From: Euwallacea fornicatus
Lineage: Eukaryota; Arthropoda; Insecta; Coleoptera; Curculionidae
DNA: 64,000 bases
Assembly (NCBI RefSeq): GCF_040115645.1
Contig: NC_089549.1
Coordinates: 4,402,001-4,466,000, forward strand
Reading direction: 5' to 3'
Shown here: positions 56,181 to 64,000 of the stretch, one piece after another
How positions within the stretch are numbered: the stretch's first letter is position 1
Layout: each line of letters opens with the position of its first letter
Notes under the pieces: generated by a model
Seen by the model: the letters and a program-made list of their open reading frames with translations, nothing else
The model's database searches: none
What the model was told of the DNA's origin: nothing
Translations under genes and position numbers: made by a program

Positions 56181-57147
56181 CACAGTGGGTATAGATGTAA
56201 CGTGAGGACACATGAGCCAAAAATTTTTTGATTTTTGAATGACGTTTGGGACTTGAATCCTGCTTGTTGTAAAACTGTGGTATAGAAAAAATCAATTGAT
56301 TCTTTGTTATACAGGGGGCTTTATAACAAATTTATAATAATCATTATCAAAAAAAGTGCCTTTATTTTCCAAAATTCGACTAAAAAAAGTTGTATACAAT
56401 GCAATCTTACACCTGCTTACCAAATTTCAAGAAAATAAAAGTTTTTTCGATTTTTTTTTTATTTTGAATCATACAACAAACACCGCGTAAACATTATAGC
56501 AAATAATAAATATTAAATTTAACACGGCAGCTTTATAAACAAACTAATTAGTAATAGGTTTACGGTTTTGTAATATTAAGTAATTATTTATTCGATGTAA
56601 CCACCACCCGTATCCGCACAACTTTCAATTCTTTGTCGAATTCCTTAAAACTGTTTTGAATATGTTCCAACGTTAACCAGTTCACCGCATTTGTAATTCT
56701 TTGCTGCAATGTTGCTGCATGATTACGAAATTGGTCAGTATAAACGAATTGTTTGAGCTGACCCCATAAAAACAAGTCCAATATTGAAAGGTCTGGAGAT
56801 CTAGGGGGCCACTTAATTGGTCCATTTCGAGCAATTCAATTTTCTCCGAGGTAAAAATTTTTTTTTTCGAAAAGTACTTTTATATTTCCGAAATTTGATA
56901 CGAAGATGTAAAATTGCATCCTAAACAACTTTTTTTTATCGATTTTTTTTCGTATCTTGAGACATGAAACACTTTATTGGTGATGATTTTTACAAATTGG
57001 TTTATAAAAGACTCTGTATAATACCGAGCCAACCTATTTTCTGTATACCATAGTTTTACAACAAACAGGACCCATCTCCTAAACTTCATTAAACAATTCA
57101 AAACTTTTGGGCCACTTGGCCTTTTGTTACATCTATCTTGAAACGCA
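56181..57147 (-). mobile_element. Mariner with ~170-bp TIRs and internal termini, nested
   Basis: Flanked by TA (56179-56180 and 57148-57149). The arms pair as ATAGATGTAAC/ATAGATGTAAC, CTGCTTGTTGTAAAACTGTG/CTGTTTGTTGTAAAACTATG and GGTATAGAAAA/GGTATACAGAAAA. About 130 bp in, both contain a second terminus, TATACAGGGGGCTTTATAA and, inverted, TATACAGAGTCTTTTATAA. A mariner C-terminus on the minus strand lies between the arms. Confidence 0.78.
56584..56850 (-). pseudogene. Mariner transposase C-terminus, relic
   Basis: The minus strand reads IARNGPIKWPPRSPDLSILD, with the third catalytic Asp, then LFLWGQLKQFVYTDQFRNHA, ATLQQRITNAVNWLTLEHIQ and NSFKEFDKELKVV to a stop at 56584. The frame is continuous for about 89 residues, and the upstream catalytic blocks are gone. 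Confidence 0.8.
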
Positions 57148-57188
57148 TATAACAAATTAACAAATATTCTGATAAAGATGAATATTTT

Positions 57189-57640
57189 TTAATTAACAGA
57201 AACAGAATCTACAATTTTAATCTGCTTAAACTGGCACTTGGCATTGTGTTCTGATGTCTGCGTACGAAGAACTAAAATATCAGTGTATGAGAGTTCTTTT
57301 CTTTCAGCCCAATCCAAAGCTAGGTGAAAAACCTGTATAGCTTTTTCTTCAATGGGAACGTCCTCATTGTACATATTTTCGTCCTCACTAATATAATCGG
57401 TTTTGTCGTCTTCTTTCCATAAATTAATACCAGCTGGCATGCAAACAATGTTGGGATTCACTATTTTCAATAAATCAAGAACATCCAATGATATATTGAC
57501 AAGAACATCAGCATTGGATCACATCTCTTCCCTAATTAGACCTAAGGGAACATCATCTCCACCTTGATTATTGGTATAAAAGAGATTTTTCCAACATTTT
57601 CAAATAGTTTATGTACGAACATGCAAATGCCTGTTATCAT
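57189..57640 (-). pseudogene. Pogo/Tigger-like transposase C-terminus
   Basis: The minus strand reads KCWKNLFYTNNQGGDDVPLG, LIREEM, a stop, SNADVLVNISLDVLDLL, then 99 open codons including WAERKELSYTDILVLRTQ and TSEHNAKCQFKQIKIVDSV to the stop at 57189. A Cys-Trp motif followed by an acidic linker and a C-terminal helix with x-W-A-E-x-x and x-L-x-L-R-x is usual for pogo/Tigger/jerky-type transposases. The DDE catalytic region is not present. It shares its downstream sequence with the relic at 27650-27985. Confidence 0.68.
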
Positions 57641-57649
57641 TGACTTCAT

Positions 57650-58147
57650 TTTGTGTATGGCCAAAAACTCTTTACGTTATCGAGCGTCTGTTGCACTTCC
57701 AAAACTAGATCACTAAACACCAATTGGATACAAGTTGGCATTCACCTTGACCATTCTCCAATATATACACGAAACATGAGCAAATCAGATCAAAATATAA
57801 CCCATTTGTTTGATTTCATTTGATTTTGATCGGCGATAAATCAGCCCTCTTCCGCACAACCTACAACCTAGGTCCAGGCAGGGCGAGTATTAATTTTGAC
57901 TGACCAAACCGATCAATCATCCCCTAATTCAATTGCGGTTTTTTGATTAATTATATTAGCCAACTTAGTATTATTCTTTCCCAGTTATTGGATTTCATTG
58001 TTCGATATCGCGCAGCCCAATTGGTTTGGCCAACTTGGAAAAGTTTGATTTATGTTGGGCTATTAATTAGGCACCAACAGAAAAGGCATTCGTACAGATT
58101 TGGATTCGAACCTAAGGTCTTCTAGAAGAACGCTTTCAAGTACTTAC
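57650..58147. other. Intron downstream of the TSPN exon
   Basis: The minus-strand intron begins at 58147 with GTAAGTACTTG. A perfect Pol III B-box word (GGTTCGAATCC on the minus strand, 58103-58113) occurs here without the rest of a tRNA. Confidence 0.45.
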
Positions 58148-58437
58148 CTCGAAAGCTCCGCCAATCAGAGGCCCGGCTTGCGCCAAGTACAGCGTCGACG
58201 CAGACTCAAAGCCAAGCTTCATGGGTGCTCGGTTAACTTGGACAGTGCCGGCTTGGCTGCAATTGAAGAATAAGGTGACGTCATCCATCGTAATGCCGAA
58301 GGCGAATCTAGTCCATCTATTGGAGAACTTCGGTACTGTGAAGTTAGCGAGAGCGTGTGAAGCTACCTCGCTGGCCACATCGGTATAATAGAGAGAGAGG
58401 ACAGTCGACGACCCATTCTCTGGAGCTATTCTCACAC
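58148..58437 (-). CDS. Exon of a TSPN-domain (collagen XV/XVIII-like) host protein
   Basis: The minus-strand frame encodes VRIAPENGSSTVLSLYYTD, then FTVPKFSNRWTRFAFGITMD, DVTLFFNCSQAGTVQ, RAPMKLGFESASTLYLAQAG and PLIGGAFE. The W-T-x-x-A-x-x-x-x-x-D-x-V-x-L-x-x-x-C core and the L-Y-x-A-Q-A-G-x-x-x-x-G-x-F-E ending are hallmarks of thrombospondin-N-terminal-like (laminin-G fold) domains of extracellular collagens. Multiplexin-type collagen XV/XVIII is the closest fit I can name. The donor is strong (GAG then GTAAGT, 58147), phase 0. The likely acceptor is TTTCTTCAG just before 58437 (codon split after one base); CATAG before 58469 is an alternative. Read-through upstream gives a spurious start at 58528. 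The protein would be secreted to the matrix. Confidence 0.75.
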
Positions 58438-58469
58438 CTGAAGAAAGCACCTTCATAATATCGGCTCTT

Positions 58470-58822
58470 CTATGAAACGATTCACAAACCAAGATGATAA
58501 CAAGGTCGGTGCATATCAAAAAGGGCATTAAGGTAAGGGTGAACCAATTCGGTCGTTGAGATATTTAGTTAAGCCTGTTGGTTTTGTTGCGTTATCCCTC
58601 GATATAATTTGCCTTTTAGCTAGGCAGCCCTAGGCTAAGGTGTAGATTAACGCCTGATTTAATATGTTGTACCTTGACCCAGCGTTCGCTCCATAAACAC
58701 GCGTGCTTATTTACCTAAAGGGTCGCACTAATCCCTCAAAACGAAACAGATTGTCGAATTCTCATTAGAGCAAAATTGGAGTTATCTCCCTTATATTATA
58801 ACTAAACGTAAAACGGAAAATA
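58470..58822. other. Intron upstream of the TSPN exon
   Basis: No element ends or coding segments recognised. Confidence 0.4.
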
Positions 58823-58824
58823 TA

Positions 58825-59300
58825 CTGGGCAGTTCCTGAACGTGCTGCCAAAACAAAAATAACTTTCTACAAGCATGTTTCCATGATAATTTAATTCTTG
58901 AAATGCGAGGTGTTGAAAAACGACTCTATTTTATTTTTTTATAAGATAGATTAGATATGTATGATAGTTTGGATTTTAACGTTAATTACCAAAACGGAAC
59001 GAGATACGAAAACTCTTAACAAATCTACCGGACGTTACTATTTTTGTGGAAATTTACGATCGATTCGACTTAGGGAGACGCTCCTGAAATTTCTGGACAA
59101 ACTCTGATATATTCAACAGACACATCATAATGTTGTTATCAAACAACGAAAATATAAATGAAATCGGTCTATATTTTTGAAAATAATGAAAACACGATTT
59201 TTTAAACGCCCTGTATTTCGGAAATGATGGTATTGGACAAATATTCATATGTCTCCTTATTGTCCCCTTAAATCACGCCGTGTGCACTGGAAACACCCTG
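58825..59300. repeat. Probable MITE with internal terminus (476 bp)
   Basis: Between TA at 58823-58824 and TA at 59301-59302. The right end, inverted, reads CAGGGTGTTTCCAGTGC; the left end CTGGGCAGTTCCTGAAC is weakly similar. About 85-95 bp in, the arms pair better: GAAATGCGAGGTGTTGAAAA versus GAAATACAGGGCGTTTAAAA, again a terminus-like word inside the arm. No coding sequence. Confidence 0.5.
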
Positions 59301-59302
59301 TA

Positions 59303-60488
59303 CAGTGAATGTTTTGCGATAAAATAATAAAAAAATGTTTTGTTAGTTCAAAAGGCCATTGCTGGAAAATATGTAAACACGTATCGGGTTATATACACAC
59401 GAAATCCAATAATTCGAATTTTAATTCAGGAGTTGGATGCTTTCGGCAATTCTGTAATACACGTTTGATCCCTGGCCGATGAAATAGTTATAAAACGATC
59501 GAGGTCGTGAGTTCGATAACTTTTGAAACCTACTTTTAACATGATAAATTCGGTTTTTTTCAATCGCATAAATCGATAAAAATTTTACTCGCGCACATCG
59601 AATCGTGATGGTAACACTAAAATTGTTCTCTACTATACAGGGTAGCTCACAACCAGTTAGCGTTTTCCGTATCTGGCCAGCTACAACGTAGAGTTATTGA
59701 AAAAAAAATTATCGTCTCGACTATTTAACGATTATTTTTTCACAACAATGCAAGATTATGAAAAATAAGGGATTTACTGCTTTAAAACTTAAAAATTTGA
59801 CAGATCTGTCATTAAAATGGTGAATTTTTGTTGTTTTGCCCCGTTGTTATGGATGCATGAAGCTGTGGGGAAAGAGTTTATTTCGTTCTGATTGCGCGCG
59901 CAACTCGTAGGAAATGCCAGTGATAATTCCCAAATCAAGGGTTTCGATACCGTTTTTGAGAAGGTAACCATGAAATATTTTGAGAATCGTAGAAAAATAA
60001 TTTATTTAACAAGCGATTGAAATAGCATTTTCTGTCACTGATAATACCGCTTGGTTTCGCCCCGTTTGGTAATGTTGTCGAATTACAAAAAATGATTTTT
60101 GACGATAAAAACGCTGTTTCTTTTTTAATTTTATTATTTCACATTCTCCGTAGTTCGACAGGCCGCAACATACACAAAATCAAAGAAATATTCCATTGAT
60201 TGTTAAATAATTTCAGCAACACACCGCATTTCTGTTCCGGTTACTGCTCATCCAGCAATTAAAGCGATTTGTTGCAAAATATTCAACCTTTATCATCTGT
60301 AATTGTGAGGCACATCGTGGTTCAGTCATTATCATCGGACTTCAATTTTTGCACTTTCATATTTCCAACGCTCTCATGAATGGCGGGATGCATCCATGCG
60401 TCATGGTCAAACTTTTTTCTTTAGAGATGAAAGCTGACATTATGGGATATTCTATTCCATTCTATATAGAAATGAAGCCGATAGTTAG
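59303..60488. other. Non-coding stretch with one lone terminus
   Basis: TATACAGGGTAGCTCACAAC at 59635 looks like a mariner-type left end; a possible but weak partner is ACCCTGTATAGTAT at 61656, beyond the Jockey-like fragment. No gene is supported. Confidence 0.35.
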
Positions 60489-60489
60489 T

Positions 60490-61510
60490 ATTTTTTTTTC
60501 TTTATTTTAAATGTTGCAATCTGTCACAAACAAGGATATTCAGCAACTGGATTTACGTAGTATCCAAGCTTTTTGGAGAGTGACTGTCTATACAGTCAAA
60601 CCCTGTGATAGTTGAACCTGCCAGTTAATTCCAACGAGTTAAATCTACGCAATCTTGAGGAATTTGTTGAAGAGTCTAATAGGTTCATGACCAAATGGTT
60701 GGGATGGGTGTCTAGGCGGGATAGATATCTGGCGGAGCGGTTCTGGATCACTTCTCTGACAGTTTCCACGTTGAGGTCATCATGTAACGTGTCGTTTCTG
60801 ACATACCATGGAGCTCCTGCGAGCATACGTAAAGTTTTTGATTGGAATCGTTGAATAATGTCTACGTTTGAATTGCTGGCTGTTCTCCAAAGCTCGATTC
60901 CATATGTCCAGATAGGTCGGATTATACATTTGTAGACAAGGGCTTTGCTGTTTAGGCTCAACTGGGAGTGAAATCCTATCAACCAGGCCAGGCTTGTAGT
61001 GGTCATGTTAAGTTGGGATATTTTGATCAAAATATGTGTTTTCCAGGTCAGTCTACGGTCTAGGTGGATGCCCAGGTATTTTACGTTATCCGCTTGGGGA
61101 ATCTGCTGGTTAAAGATTGTCACTTGTGAGCATGAACCTCGCCTTAGAGAGAACGTGACGTGAACCGACTTTGTTTGATTTACTCGGATTTTCCATTTGG
61201 TTAACCATTTTTCTAGTTCATGCAGGTAATTCTGTGTGCTCTCGGTTGTAATCTGTGGGTCTGCATCACACGTTAGATGGGCTGTATCGTCGGCAAAAGA
61301 TGTTAACATGCCCTTATCGCTTTGGACCGCATCCGCTGTATATAGAGAATAGAGGAATGGTCCCAGGACAGAACCCTGTGGAACTCCAGAGTTAGTATAA
61401 AATGCGATGAAAAAGGTGGTTTTTGCATCGTCATAGAATAAATTTTGGCAAATACCGTAATCTTAATCCAGTAAGTAAACGGGATTTTATTTCATTAGCA
61501 GAAAATCAGT
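60490..61510 (-). mobile_element. Jockey-like non-LTR retrotransposon, 5'-truncated
   Basis: The 3' end on the minus strand has an AATAAA followed by nine A (60491-60499), as expected of a target-primed insertion. The body holds the second half of a reverse transcriptase ORF. Everything upstream (endonuclease, first ORF, 5' region) is missing, the usual 5' truncation of such elements. It is the only clear RNA-mediated element in the window. Confidence 0.85.
60596..61460 (-). pseudogene. Reverse transcriptase C-terminal half (Jockey clade-like)
   Basis: The minus strand reads FYTNSGVPQGSVLGPFLYSL (the N-x-G-V-P-Q-G-S-V-L-G-P motif of non-LTR reverse transcriptases), then LTSFADDTAHLTCD with the catalytic F-A-D-D box (near 61300), LEKWLTKWKIRVNQTKS, VKYLGIHLDRRLTWKTHI, the thumb-like YKCIIRPIWTYGIELWRTAS and QRFQSKTLRMLAGAPWYVRN, and a normal C-terminus ending NYHRV and a stop at 60596. 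The frame is open for about 285 codons back to a TAA near 61457, beyond which coding traces shift frame. It is truncated and so not functional, but young by its open frame. Confidence 0.9.
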
Positions 61511-61511
61511 G

Positions 61512-62740
61512 CAGGTACCTGAATTTTGTAACTCAGTCAAATTTCTTAATTTTTAATTAGTCGACATGAATAATTCTGTAATTGACTAATATTTAACATG
61601 CGGCGACCTACTGAAAATAAGAAAGCCTGCATGGAATTGCGTTTCTTTGGAGAACCCTGTATAGTATATGAATTTATTATGCAAATGATCAAGTTTCTTT
61701 ATAAATTACAAGGTAATAATGGACGAGAATTGTATAATTACAAAATAATTACAGTCAATAATCTAATATTCAAAATGGCTCAATTCCAGCCTTATTTACA
61801 AATTCATACATCTCTACTTCCCCAGCACTAATAAATATTCTGGGCAGACATTATTACAAATTTCAGTAACACTGAGATACATAAAATTGCCTATCGTACA
61901 AAGTTACTTTTTTAATCATGAGCTATAGCCAAAAAGAGGTCATTACTTATGAAAGTGGTTCTGGTGGTGTTTTTAATGTTTTTCTCTGCTCTTCGGTTCT
62001 CCCGAAAAAACATGAATCCATAAAAAAAAATTTCGGAAAATGCAGCGCAATACATTGTATTCAAATCCTTACAAAACACCATGAATACAGAATATTACTT
62101 AGTGGTGCGCTATGCTTTACAGGACATTAGATGTGAAAGTTCTTCGTTGGCGATATACAGGGTCCTAAAGTTTGATCAGTCCTATACTCACAACTGCTAG
62201 ATTTCAAAACGTATTTAGTTCCCCCTTATTTCTACCAAAAGTGTCAAAAGGCACTTTTTAAAAGTTTAACTTGAAATTATTTTATAAGTTTTATAATTTC
62301 TTCTCAATTAATCAGTTGACTTTCCGTATAATAATTGGTAAATTTATTTAGCGGTACCATTTGCCTTCAACTCATCGTGGATAGAAATATACGTGCATGA
62401 CATGCCCGTGTGTTTCTATCATGAGGTAAAGCCGAACGATTTTCCAATATTGTCCAATTTTAAATTATTTTACACTTAATATTAAAATCATTTGAAATTT
62501 CATTTAAATTAGGTGATTTCAATTTTAGTTGTAATAGAAAAAAGGGAAATCCCCGGCATAATTTTTATATTTGGTCATTGCATGCAATGTTGCATTTTAC
62601 TGCACATCATTGAAGTGATTAGTTCTAAAAACAATTGCACCACAGCTTTTTGCTTTATTTACTTTGCAACAACTTCAATTCAAATCTACAGTAGTGTAAA
62701 ATTTGTTGAAATTGGCATTTCAGGTATTTACTTTATCGTT
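61512..62740. other. Non-coding stretch with lone termini
   Basis: ACCCTGTATAGTAT at 61656 and TATACAGGGTCCTAAAG at 62155 are unpaired element ends. ORFs at 61598-61831, 61918-62130 and 62513-62749 have no domain. Confidence 0.35.
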
Positions 62741-62742
62741 TA

Positions 62743-64000
62743 CATGTAGAGCAACTAATTAAAAATAGAAAATAAGCCTGTTTCCAAAAAAATATTTTAT
62801 TATAATTAATAAAATATATTACTTATATCTCCAAGTATTATAGACGTACATGTATATTTTCAATGTATTTTATATATGTCCTTTTTCGAGAATATTTTCT
62901 TTTGTTCATATGTAAAGCAACTAATTTCTTTATTTACATTATTGTGTGATATCGACTTTGCTACTCACAATATTGACTGAAAATATTTCAAGATGCCAAA
63001 GAAAGTTAAAAGAAAAAATCTTAGAAAAATTTTAAAGTAGTATAAAGCAGTGTAAAATTGAAAAATATTTCAATTTTAATACATCAATAATATCAAGCAT
63101 ATTTTCTAACTTTAAAAATAGAGAAACTTTAGTTAAACTATAAAACTACGCCTGAAAATTAAAAACTGATAAAGTGATAGACTGAAGAATTAAAACATTA
63201 TCTATTCAGGATCAGTTCAAGAGTGCAAGTCCCATCCAACAAGAGTTATGTATTTCAGTATTAATGAGTACCATAAAACGAAGATTAAGAGGTATGAGGG
63301 GAAATCGGCAAAGAAAGCTTTCATATCAACGGAAATTAAAAGGGCTAAATTGGGTTTTGCGAGAGAGCATGTGAACTGATCTTTTTAAACATGAAAAACT
63401 GTCTTTTTTTTAACATGAAAATCGATTTAAACTGTTCAAATTAGACGAGATGTATTGGGTCAGAAGACCAATTAATGAACGGTTTAATCCGAAATAGAGT
63501 AAATCGACGGTTAAACATAGAGGTTGCCGTACTATATTGTGGGGTACGCCAAATGATTTGGCCTTGGTCCATTCGTGACCATTGATGATATTTTGGATCG
63601 ATATGTTTATAAAAATATTCTAGCAGCATTTTATTACATACTGCTTTAGGCAGAAGAAAATATGAACCTTCGGTGGAAGTTCCAAAATGACAACGAGCCG
63701 AAGCGTCTCTTCAAATTAATTAAAGAGTGGTAGTATGTTTTACTCAAGTACTATCTCCTTAGTTGGGCCAAAGAGTTATTTATCGATTTCAAAATAAAAA
63801 CAATTGAAATTTTAGATTTTGACTATTAAAGTAATTCTAGGCAACTTCTTTCAATAACATTTCATTTAAAAATAAGAAATTGAGTTAGTTTACTCTTAAG
63901 TCAAAACCTTGTTTAAAAAGATTTTGAGCTCCCCGTATAAGAAAATGATTTTTTCCTGAGATGAAAGGTGTTTTTCGAAAAAGCAGAAACTTTTATGAAA
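62743..64000 (+). mobile_element. Tc1-like element with IR/DR-type left end, cut by window edge
   Basis: The left end CATGTAGAGCAACTAATT follows TA (62741-62742). The same word, CATATGTAAAGCAACTAATT, recurs in direct orientation at 62907, 164 bp further in. Two direct repeats spaced about 165 bp within one terminal inverted repeat is the IR/DR layout of Sleeping Beauty-type Tc1 elements. A decayed transposase follows. The right end is probably outside the window. Confidence 0.68.
62993..63810 (+). pseudogene. Tc1-like transposase (Sleeping Beauty-like order), degenerate
   Basis: An ATG at 62993 starts MPKKVKRKNLRKILK and a stop. Later blocks are STIKRRLRGMRGN (63266), SAKKAFISTEIKRAKLGFAR (63311), STVKHRGCRTIVWGTPNDLA (near 63500-63560), FIKIF, a stop, QHFITYC (near 63605), and WKFQNDNEPKRLFKLIKEW (63675) with the second catalytic Asp region. 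The last blocks degrade into LSWAKELFIDFKIK. Numerous stops and shifts occur; no block with the final Glu is readable. Confidence 0.7.

Larger units (their letters stand above)
56077..57640 (-). mobile_element. Pogo-like element, 3' part, split by a mariner
   Basis: The left end reads CAGCAGACCCTCGATAATAT after TA (56075-56076), a pogo/Tigger-style terminus. The next 75 bp recur inverted at 27893-27985. The gene end on the minus strand is at 57189-57640. Between them sits a complete TA-flanked mariner (56181-57147), which must have inserted later into the 3' untranslated part. The other end of the pogo-like element was not found, so it is truncated on the right. Confidence 0.68.

Noticed and set aside
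58103..58113. Perfect Pol III B-box word on the minus strand (possible tRNA or SINE)
   Set aside because: No A-box at the right distance and the T-arm and acceptor stem do not fold, so there is no tRNA call.
59635..61667. Possible large element bounded by TACAGGGTAGC and ACCCTGTATAG around the Jockey-like fragment
   Set aside because: The two ends match over only a few bases; not enough to pair them.
1..64000. CRISPR arrays, rRNA, riboswitches, operons, prokaryotic promoters, mitochondrial insertions
   Set aside because: Looked for and not seen; exon/intron structure and transposon types indicate insect nuclear DNA.

Overview
This window looks like AT-rich nuclear DNA of an insect, possibly a beetle. 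It is intronic sequence of one host gene, heavily colonised by DNA transposons. The evidence is spliced exons with GTAAGT donors, no operon-like coding, TA-flanked Tc1/mariner/pogo elements, and one truncated non-LTR retrotransposon. I see no bacterial, phage, CRISPR, rRNA or convincing tRNA feature.

Host gene: two minus-strand exons are supported. The first (about 58148-58437) encodes part of a thrombospondin-N-terminal/laminin-G-like (TSPN) domain of the kind found in collagen XV/XVIII (multiplexin)-type proteins. The second (28776-28919) is a first coding exon with a TATA-like box upstream and a hydrophobic N-terminus. Both end in phase 0 at GTAAGT donors. The simplest reading is one collagen-like gene read right to left, with an internal alternative promoter near 29.0 kb and shared downstream exons beyond base 1. 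That is inference.

Mobile DNA, left to right: a 1.2-kb foldback element (198-1418); a Tc1 element (5763-7163); a dispersed repeat carrying a conserved short ORF (7.4-7.8 kb, again near 43.9 and 47.0 kb); a broken Tc1 (7.8-8.3 kb); long-TIR mariner relics (9.7-10.7 and 13.6-16.1 kb); a DD41D mariner with about 260-bp TIRs (17599-20805) that contains a nearly intact DD34E Tc1 element (17866-19285); a long-TIR mariner (21826-23163); a foldback (23310-24299); a long-TIR element with pogo-like remains (26166-28145); a MITE (31777-32233); mariner relics (33-35 kb); a foldback (39700-41158); a MITE (44142-44845); a Tc1 element (45667-46968) next to a DD34D mariner (47.1-48.2 kb); mariner ends (49.2-49.9 and 52.3-53.0 kb); a foldback (53.4-54.1 kb); a deleted mariner (54596-55222); a pogo-like element split by a mariner (56.1-57.6 kb); a MITE (58825-59300); a Jockey-like reverse transcriptase fragment (60.5-61.5 kb); and a Tc1-like element with IR/DR ends that runs off the right edge (62743-64000).

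No transposase here is intact; the best (18002-19042) is spoiled by one nonsense codon. The most notable common theme is that unrelated-looking TA-flanked elements share a TACAGGGTG-type terminus, have unusually long inverted repeats (135-540 bp), and often carry a second copy of the terminal motif about 70-130 bp inside each arm. All coordinates and alignments were made by eye.
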